From assembly GCA_030692685.1 (NCBI GenBank), contig JAUXZO010000015.1:1-64000 (forward strand): a DNA stretch of 64,000 nt. The letters run 5' to 3'. Below the pieces are notes generated by a model. The model was not told the DNA's origin, did not search any database, and worked only from the letters and a program-made list of their open reading frames with translations. The translations under genes were made by a program, and so were the position numbers. This stretch comes from Acidovorax sp. Lineage in GTDB: Bacteria > Pseudomonadota > Gammaproteobacteria > Burkholderiales > Burkholderiaceae_C. This document shows, in pieces, positions 58,163 through 64,000 of this stretch (positions are counted from its first letter, which is position 1; every line of letters begins with the position of its first letter).

Positions 58163-60226
58163 GTGAACGACACCCCCTCCTCCCTCGCCGCGTCCTCCGC
58201 CCCATCTCCCACCAACAGCCGTCGCCCCATCCGCGACCTGCCCGACGAGCTGATCAGCCAGATCGCCGCTGGAGAGGTAGTGGAGCGCCCCGCCTCGGTG
58301 GTGCGCGAACTGGTGGACAACGCTCTGGACGCGGGCGCCACGCAGATCAGCGTGCGCCTGTCGGCCGGTGGGGTGCGCCTGATCACCGTGGAAGACGATG
58401 GCGGCGGCATTCCGCAAGAAGAGCTGCCAGTGGCCCTGCGCCGCCATGCCACCAGCAAGATCACCAACCTGAACGACCTGGAAACCGTGGCCACCATGGG
58501 TTTTCGGGGCGAGGCGCTGGCGGCCATTGCTTCGGTGTCGGAGATGTCGCTGCTCTCGCGCCCCGTTGCGCAAGCCAGCGCCTTTTTGCTGGACGCCCGC
58601 AGTGGCGAGCTGCGCCCCGCCGCGCGCAGCACCGGAACCACGGTGGAGGTGAAAGAGTTGTTCTTCTCCACCCCCGCGCGCCGCAAGTTTTTGAAGACCG
58701 ATGCCACCGAGCTGGCGCACTGCATTGAATCGGTGCGCCGCCACGCGCTGGCACGTCCCGACGTGGGTTTTGCCATCTGGCATGAGGGCAAGCTGGTGGA
58801 GCAGTGGCGTGCCACCTTTGTGCCCGGGCAAGGTGCTGACAACGCAGTGCAAGACGCGCTGGCCCGCCGCCTGTCGGACGTACTGGGCGAAGACTTTGTC
58901 ACGCAATCCGTCGCCGTACAGCACCGCGCAGGCCCCGTCACCGTGACCGGCCGCGCGGGTTTGCCAGACGCGGCCCGCTCGCGCCCCGACCACCAATACT
59001 GCTACGTCAACGGCCGCTTCGTGCGCGACAAGGTGCTCACCCATGCCGCCCGTAGTGCGTACGAAGACGTGCTGCACGGCCACAAGCAACCCATCTACGC
59101 GCTGTATGTCGAGATCGACCCGGCGCGTGTAGATGTGAACGTGCACCCCACGAAGATCGAGGTGCGATTTCGGGACAGCCGCGAGGTGCACCAGGCCGTG
59201 CGCCACGCGGTGGAAAACGCGCTGGCCGCGCCCCGCGCTGCAGCGCTGGCGGCCGCTGCAGGAGCTGCAGGAGCTGCCACAGCCGACCCAAGCGCCGCAC
59301 CACCGGGCATTCTTGAGAATTTCAAGCCAAATCAGCCTCCAGCGCTTTACTGGCAAGCGCAAGCAGCTATCAAATTTGAAGAACGTGGTCACCACGTGGC
59401 CGATCTGCAGGCCCTGTGGGGTCCCAAGAAAGACAGTGCAACCCCTGCGCCTGCTGGGGCCAGCGCACCGCTGGTGAACTGGGGAGCTGCGGTCAACACC
59501 GCTGAGCCGGGCACCATGCCGCAGCCCATCGCGCCTTATTCGTTCACACCATCGGCTGCGCAAGGAGCTGCGGCCTGGTCCAACACCAACACCGGCGATG
59601 AAGCCAGCTGGCCCCAGGGCCAGGGCGGCAACGACGCCGCCTGGCCGCTGGGCAAGGCCGTCGCCCAGCTCCATGGCGTCTACATCCTGGCCGAAAACGC
59701 CCAGGGCATGGTCATCGTGGACATGCACGCCGCGCACGAACGCATCGTGTACGAGCGCCTGAAATCCCAGGTAGACAGCGGCGCCCGCATTGCCAGCCAA
59801 CCGCTCTTGATCCCCGCCACCTTCGCCGCTACACCGCAAGAAGTGGCCACAGCCGAAGAGTCCGCCGAAGTGCTGGCCACGCTGGGCATGGAGGTCGTCC
59901 CCTTCTCCCCCAAAACGCTGGCCGTGCGTGCCGTGCCCACCACGCTGGCCCAGGGCGACCCGGTGGAACTGGCCCGCAGCGTGCTGGCTGAGCTGGCCAC
60001 CCACGACGCCACCACCGTGGTGCAACGCGCCCGCAATGAAATCCTGGGCACCATGGCCTGCCACGGCGCCGTGCGTGCCAACCGCAAGCTCACCATCGAC
60101 GAGATGAACGCGCTGCTGCGGCAGATGGAAACCACGGACCGGTCGGACCAGTGCAACCACGGGCGGCCGACGTGGCGGCAGCTCACAATGAAAGAGCTGG
60201 ATGCGCTGTTCTTGCGCGGGCGGTAG
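58163..60226 (+). CDS. mutL: DNA mismatch repair protein MutL
   Basis: 687 residues, GTG start (VNDTPSSL). The GHKL ATPase has ELVDNALDAGATQISV and MGFRGEALAAIASVSE, with GGGIPQEELPVALRRHATSK. The C-terminal domain has VDMHAAHERIVYERLKSQ (DQHAxHE-type metal/endonuclease motif with Met for Gln), ACHGAVRANRKL and CNHGRPTW, suggesting the nicking MutL of MutH-less bacteria. The linker includes about 18 residues (387-404, NQPPALYWQAQAAIKFE) encoded by a palindromic GCGCTT element. The overlap with the divergent DedA start is avoided by the GTG at 58163. Confidence 0.95.
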   Translation: MNDTPSSLAASSAPSPTNSRRPIRDLPDELISQIAAGEVVERPASVVRELVDNALDAGATQISVRLSAGGVRLITVEDDGGGIPQEELPVALRRHATSKITNLNDLETVATMGFRGEALAAIASVSEMSLLSRPVAQASAFLLDARSGELRPAARSTGTTVEVKELFFSTPARRKFLKTDATELAHCIESVRRHALARPDVGFAIWHEGKLVEQWRATFVPGQGADNAVQDALARRLSDVLGEDFVTQSVAVQHRAGPVTVTGRAGLPDAARSRPDHQYCYVNGRFVRDKVLTHAARSAYEDVLHGHKQPIYALYVEIDPARVDVNVHPTKIEVRFRDSREVHQAVRHAVENALAAPRAAALAAAAGAAGAATADPSAAPPGILENFKPNQPPALYWQAQAAIKFEERGHHVADLQALWGPKKDSATPAPAGASAPLVNWGAAVNTAEPGTMPQPIAPYSFTPSAAQGAAAWSNTNTGDEASWPQGQGGNDAAWPLGKAVAQLHGVYILAENAQGMVIVDMHAAHERIVYERLKSQVDSGARIASQPLLIPATFAATPQEVATAEESAEVLATLGMEVVPFSPKTLAVRAVPTTLAQGDPVELARSVLAELATHDATTVVQRARNEILGTMACHGAVRANRKLTIDEMNALLRQMETTDRSDQCNHGRPTWRQLTMKELDALFLRGR
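59325..59375. repeat. Palindromic GCGCTT element inside mutL
   Basis: CAAATCAGCCTCCAGCGCTT then TACTGGCAAGCGCAAGCAGC and TATCAAATTTGA, in frame in the linker between the ATPase and dimerisation domains, where insertions are tolerated. Confidence 0.75.
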
Positions 60227-60321
60227 GTAGCCATCGAGCTGCAGCCTTTGGCTGGCGTTAAGGTCTGAAAGCGCAGACCAGGGCAGAATCGGCCGCCCCA
60301 CTCATCTGGCTGGCCCTTTTC

Positions 60322-61386
60322 ATGTTTGCACTCAACGCCCAATCCATCGCGCAGACCACCCCCACGGGCGCGGCCATTGCGCAGGCCGTCATGTCTTTTT
60401 GGGCGCTTGGGTCCGTCAAGCATTGCGTGCTGATGCGGCGTGGGCTCAACCAGGTGTACGAGCTGCGTTTTGACAATGGCCGCCATGCGATTGCACGTCT
60501 GAGCGCAGAAAGGCCGCGTGGCGAGCCGAATATCGCCTACGAAACAGCCTTGCTGCTGCACCTGAAGACCCGAGACATCCCTGTTGCAGCGCCGTTGGCT
60601 ACTGCAGATGGGTCGTTCAGCAGGGCTCTGGACCTGCCCGAAGGCCCGCGCGCACTGATGTTGTTTGACTTCCTTCGGGGCGACCCGCCCGGCGAATCGC
60701 TGGTGGACATCGAAGCCACCGGTCGGGGGCTGGCGCAGTTGCACACCGCCGCGCGGGACTACGCAGGCCCGGCCAGCTGCTATGCGCTGGAGGTGCCCGA
60801 ACTGCTGGACGGCGCGCTGCAACGCATGCTGACCGCGCCCACGGTGGACGAAACACTGGCGCAGGAGTTTGCTGCGCTGGCCGCCGCCCTGCACGAACGC
60901 TTTGCCACACTGCCCGGCCTGACCCGTGTGCATTGCCACGGCGATTGCCATGGCAGCAATAACTTCATGGCCGATGGACCAGAAGACAGAGGTGAAAAAA
61001 ACCGCGTGGCCGCGTTCTTTGACTTTGACGACTCCGGCCCGGGCCTGCTGGCTTACGAATTGAGCGTGTACCTGTGGGCATTGCTGCCACGCAACTTGGA
61101 AACACCCGCATCGACTGTAGTGCTGGAGCGCTGGCGCAGCTACCTGGCCGGGTACACCAGCGTGCGCGCGGTGCCAGACGTGGACCTGGCGGCCATTGCG
61201 CCGTGCCTGGCCTTGCGGCATTTCTGGATCATGGGCGAATACGCGGGCCGCATCCCCGTGTGGGGCACACAGGCCATGCCTACACACTGGCTGCGCAAGC
61301 AGGCTCCGCTGATGCGGGCCTGGATGGATTTGCCGACCCGGGAGGGTCTCACGGCAGAAGCCTCCAGCACACCGGAAAAGGCTTAA
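60322..61386 (+). CDS. Phosphotransferase (APH/SrkA-like)
   Basis: 354 residues. Protein-kinase-like fold of the APH family. The Brenner motif VHCHGDCHGSNNFM (catalytic Asp) and FFDFDDSGPGLLAYELSVYL (metal Asp) are complete. The N-lobe has LNQVYELRFDNGRHAIARLS. The length fits SrkA/YihE, a stress-response Thr/Ser kinase that restrains MazEF-type cell death in E. coli, but aminoglycoside or small-molecule kinases share the fold, so the substrate is open. A bidirectional terminator follows at 61409. Confidence 0.85.
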   Translation: MFALNAQSIAQTTPTGAAIAQAVMSFWALGSVKHCVLMRRGLNQVYELRFDNGRHAIARLSAERPRGEPNIAYETALLLHLKTRDIPVAAPLATADGSFSRALDLPEGPRALMLFDFLRGDPPGESLVDIEATGRGLAQLHTAARDYAGPASCYALEVPELLDGALQRMLTAPTVDETLAQEFAALAAALHERFATLPGLTRVHCHGDCHGSNNFMADGPEDRGEKNRVAAFFDFDDSGPGLLAYELSVYLWALLPRNLETPASTVVLERWRSYLAGYTSVRAVPDVDLAAIAPCLALRHFWIMGEYAGRIPVWGTQAMPTHWLRKQAPLMRAWMDLPTREGLTAEASSTPEKA

Positions 61387-61408
61387 CGCAGGGACCATTG
61401 CCCAATGA

Positions 61409-61432
61409 AAAAGCCCGCGACAGCGGGCTTTT
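61409..61432. terminator. Bidirectional intrinsic terminator
   Basis: AAAAGCCCGC (61409-61418) pairs with GCGGGCTTTT (61423-61432), loop GACA. It serves the phosphotransferase gene (plus) and the convergent glycerophosphodiesterase gene (minus, ends 61456). Confidence 0.9.
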
Positions 61433-61455
61433 GATGGTGCCGGGGCGCTGTTCCG

Positions 61456-62619
61456 TCAATTGTCCCGCGCAGCCTTGGCGGTATCCGGGAAGTCGCTGAA
61501 CACGCCATCCACACCCAAGTCGAAGAACAGCTTGTACTCCGCCTTGGGGTCGCCCTTGAAGGTAGACGCCAGGCGTTTGGCTTCGCTTCGGAAGGTGTAG
61601 GGGTGGACCATCAGGCCCGCGGTGTGGGCGTCCTTCACCACGTTGGTGGGGGCCATCATTACGCGGTCGCGGTCGTCAATGACACCGTCACCGTTGAGGT
61701 CGTCCGCTTTGCCGTCGTTGTTGGCATCCACCTGCTTGGAGGGGATCAGGTACGGCTTCCAGGGGCCGATGCCGTCGGCATAGGTCTTGACTTCCTTCAG
61801 GCCCGCAGGGGTGAGCAGGCTAGCAAAGGTGCGCGAATCGCCGGCCACGGCAAAGTCGTAGGGCTTGTCGTAAGGGGCCACCAGAGACATGCTGCCGTCG
61901 GGCTTCACATCATCGGCGTCCACCAACTGCACCAAGCGGATCTGCGTCTTGGTGCGCAGGTATTTCAGGTTCGACACCTCAAACGACTGCACGATGACGG
62001 GCGACGCCTTGGTGGTGTAGCCGTACTTGGCCAGCGTGGCCAGCAGACGGTCTTCCAGCTGCAGGCCCAGGTTGACGTGGTACGTGGGGTGCTTGGTTTC
62101 AGGGTAGACGCCTACGGTGCGGTTGGCCTTGGAGCCTTCGCTCTTGGCCAGGTCCAGCACTTCGTCGAGTGTGGGGATCTGGTACTTGCCGTTGTGCGAC
62201 TGGTCGCGGTCAGCCATGGGCTGGACGGCGCGCAGGGTCTTGATTTCGGCCAGCGTGAAGTCCGAGGCGAACCAGCCTTCTTCTTGCACACCGTCCACCA
62301 TTTTCTTGGTCTTGCGGCCCGCAAACTCGGCGCGGGTGGACACATCGGTGGTGCTGGTGATGTTGGGTTCGTGGCGGGCAACCAGCACGCCGTCTTTGGT
62401 GGCGACCAGGTCGGGCTCGACAAAGTCGGCACCCAACTCGATGGCGCGTTTGTAGCTCTCCAGCGTGTGCTCGGGCAGATAGCCGCTGGCGCCGCGGTGG
62501 CCAATGACCAGGGGCTTGTCGCCACTCAAAGTCGGATAGCGATTGTCATCATTGCCGCCACAAGCAGCCAGCGTGGCCACCAAGGCCAGCGCACCCAATT
62601 TCGCACCAGAAATGTGCAT
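61456..62619 (-). CDS. Periplasmic glycerophosphodiester phosphodiesterase (GlpQ-like lipoprotein)
   Basis: 387 residues. Hydrolyses glycerophosphodiesters to glycerol-3-phosphate. Lipobox LAACGG (lipid Cys at about residue 19). Catalytic signature [17 protein letters not shown], then [20 protein letters not shown] with the Glu and Asp ligands. At residues about 295-319 an Asp/Asn-rich loop ([20 protein letters not shown]) resembles tandem EF-hand/dockerin calcium loops. Calcium dependence is known for GlpQ. The start at 62619 has AGGAGAAGAGC. The frame to 62718 is not used. Confidence 0.93.
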   Translation of the reverse strand: MHISGAKLGALALVATLAACGGNDDNRYPTLSGDKPLVIGHRGASGYLPEHTLESYKRAIELGADFVEPDLVATKDGVLVARHEPNITSTTDVSTRAEFAGRKTKKMVDGVQEEGWFASDFTLAEIKTLRAVQPMADRDQSHNGKYQIPTLDEVLDLAKSEGSKANRTVGVYPETKHPTYHVNLGLQLEDRLLATLAKYGYTTKASPVIVQSFEVSNLKYLRTKTQIRLVQLVDADDVKPDGSMSLVAPYDKPYDFAVAGDSRTFASLLTPAGLKEVKTYADGIGPWKPYLIPSKQVDANNDGKADDLNGDGVIDDRDRVMMAPTNVVKDAHTAGLMVHPYTFRSEAKRLASTFKGDPKAEYKLFFDLGVDGVFSDFPDTAKAARDN

Positions 62620-62879
62620 GCTCTTCTCCTCGTTGTTGTTTAGAACTGCCGAACTGTGTGCGCGGACTGTGACAACGCCATGACGATCATTTTTCCGTCG
62701 GATGGCAACGTGAATCACCCTTCAAACGCACCAATATGCAGCAATAAAGTCGCCGCATTCCCCACCATTGTGCAGAGACATGCGCATAAACGTATAACTT
62801 TTGAACATAATTCGATGTTGCGGCGCGTCATTGCCGGCCCCACCCTTCTTTGATACAGATACAGAAAGTCTTTTGAAAC

Positions 62880-64000
62880 ATGAAACACGCGTCCGCAGGC
62901 AGCTTCCTCTCCCACGTCGCCCAACGCAACCCGGGACAGCCCGAGTTTCTTCAAGCCGTCACCGAAGTGATGGAAAGCCTGTGGCCCTTTATCGCCGAGC
63001 ACCCGCGCTACGCCGAGCACGGCCTGCTGGAGCGCCTGGTCGAGCCCGAGCGCATCGTCATGTTCCGCGTGTCGTGGGTGGACGACCACGGCAGCGTGCA
63101 GGTCAACCGGGGCTACCGCATTCAGCACAGCATGGCGATTGGCCCGTACAAGGGCGGCATCCGGTTCCACCCGTCGGTCAACCTGTCGGTGCTGAAGTTT
63201 CTGGCGTTTGAGCAGACCTTCAAGAATGCGCTGACCACGTTGCCCATGGGCGGCGGCAAGGGCGGCAGCGACTTTGACCCCAAGGGCAAGAGCCCGGGCG
63301 AAGTCATGCGTTTTTGCCAGGCTTTTGTGTCCGAGCTTTTCCGCCATGTGGGCGCCGACACGGACGTGCCCGCCGGTGACATCGGCGTGGGCGGCCGCGA
63401 GGTGGGGTTTATGGCCGGGATGATGAAAAAACTCAGCAACCGGGCCGATTGCGTGTTTACCGGCAAGGGGATGTCGTTTGGCGGGTCGCTGGTGCGGCCT
63501 GAGGCCACCGGCTACGGTACCGTGTACTTTGCACAGGAAATGCTCAAGTCCAAAGGCCGCTCACTGGACGGCTTGCGCGTGTCGGTTTCTGGTTCGGGCA
63601 ATGTGGCGCAATACGCCGTCGAAAAGGCCATGGAACTGGGCGCCAAGGTGGTCACGGTGTCCGATTCGAGCGGCACCATCGTCGACGAAGACGGCTTTAC
63701 CCCCGACAAGCTGGCCGAACTGATGGAGGTCAAAAACCATCTGTACGGCCGCGTAAGCGACTACGCCAAGCGCACGGGCGCAAAGTTTGAAGCTGGTGTG
63801 CGCCCCTGGCATGTGCCAGTGGATGTGGCCCTGCCTTGCGCCACGCAGAACGAGCTGGATGAAAACGACGCTGCCGTGCTGATCAAAAACGGCGTGGTCT
63901 GCGTGGCCGAAGGCGCCAACATGCCATCCACCATCGAAGCAGCCAAGGCTTTTGAGGCCGCAGGCGTGTTGTACGCGCCAGGCAAGGCCAGCAATGCGGG
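62880..64000 (+). CDS. gdhA: NADP-specific glutamate dehydrogenase (partial at window end)
   Basis: At least 373 residues; continues past base 64000. Aminates 2-oxoglutarate to glutamate with NADPH. Substrate-binding domain: HSMAIGPYKGGIRFHPSVNL, then TTLPMGGGKGGSDFDPKGKS (active-site Lys). Coenzyme domain: VSVSGSGNVAQYAVEKAMEL. The length of the visible part and the sequence fit the small hexameric (about 450-residue) bacterial enzyme. The ATG at 62880 starts MKHASAGSFLSHV. The 260-nt upstream region is shared with the divergent phosphodiesterase gene. Confidence 0.96.
   Translation, partial: MKHASAGSFLSHVAQRNPGQPEFLQAVTEVMESLWPFIAEHPRYAEHGLLERLVEPERIVMFRVSWVDDHGSVQVNRGYRIQHSMAIGPYKGGIRFHPSVNLSVLKFLAFEQTFKNALTTLPMGGGKGGSDFDPKGKSPGEVMRFCQAFVSELFRHVGADTDVPAGDIGVGGREVGFMAGMMKKLSNRADCVFTGKGMSFGGSLVRPEATGYGTVYFAQEMLKSKGRSLDGLRVSVSGSGNVAQYAVEKAMELGAKVVTVSDSSGTIVDEDGFTPDKLAELMEVKNHLYGRVSDYAKRTGAKFEAGVRPWHVPVDVALPCATQNELDENDAAVLIKNGVVCVAEGANMPSTIEAAKAFEAAGVLYAPGKASNA

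Noticed and set aside
60322-61386. Aminoglycoside resistance kinase
   Set aside because: The Brenner motif is shared by the whole APH fold, and the length and layout fit SrkA-like kinases better; resistance cannot be claimed from sequence alone.

Overview
The window is a stretch of chromosome from a GC-rich betaproteobacterium, most likely family Comamonadaceae (Acidovorax or a close relative). The reasons are the gene orders pyrG-kdsA-DUF1330-eno-ftsB, dapA-bamC-MBL hydrolase and parE-parC, a Bug-type periplasmic binding protein, and many copies of the dispersed 'CTAGCGCTTAT...ATAAGCGCTAG' palindrome and 'CTTCGACAAGCTCAGCC' repeats that I associate with this family. It is almost entirely protein-coding. 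I found no tRNA, rRNA, CRISPR array, prophage or complete insertion sequence. About 57 genes are called. Starts were moved inward from the longest open frame wherever a Shine-Dalgarno site or a family N-terminus supported it.

Layout. 1-410: repeat-filled spacer. 411-7191: an RND tripartite efflux operon on the minus strand (adaptor, pump, outer-membrane factor). Its roughly 490-nt upstream region carries a SoxR/MerR-type dyad and a second large dyad. 7192-9662: an alpha/beta hydrolase-fold protein lacking its catalytic Ser and His, a divergent LysR regulator and a VF530-type small protein. 9926-15169: alpha-E protein plus circularly permuted ATP-grasp pair, then ComEC. 15347-18536: RidA, a chemoreceptor with a CheR-tether tail and a small lipoprotein. 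18577-24908: a tight parE - lytic transglycosylase - parC - YcaQ-like glycosylase operon. 25037-30054: MFS transporter, a 52-residue membrane protein, a methyltransferase, dapA, bamC and an MBL hydrolase. 30191-35917: lipoproteins, roxA, a SlyD-like isomerase, dut and coaBC. 36010-41143: pyrG-kdsA-DUF1330-eno-ftsB and a degenerate P-loop-like protein.

41210-44545: an orphan CZB protein, Hsp33, a gamma-carbonic anhydrase and a DUF455 ferritin-like protein. 44766-47415: two tandem degenerate EAL-HDOD proteins. 47519-51325: XerD, a Bug protein, an AEC permease and a GDSL esterase. 51447-54485: queG divergent from and overlapping tsaE, then amiC. 54790-62619: cupin, second chemoreceptor, glycine-zipper lipoprotein, DedA, mutL, a phosphotransferase and a periplasmic glycerophosphodiesterase. 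62880 onward: gdhA, cut by the window end.

Most of the content is housekeeping: DNA topology and repair, cell wall, CTP, Kdo and lysine precursors, glycolysis, CoA. Accessory sensing and efflux genes lie between. No complete new system is evident. The most unusual signals are: (i) the palindromic repeat carried in frame inside at least four genes; (ii) the two dyads upstream of the efflux operon; (iii) the predicted pseudo-hydrolase next to a LysR regulator; (iv) the zinc-ligand substitution in the orphan CZB protein; and (v) the paired EAL-HDOD paralogs.
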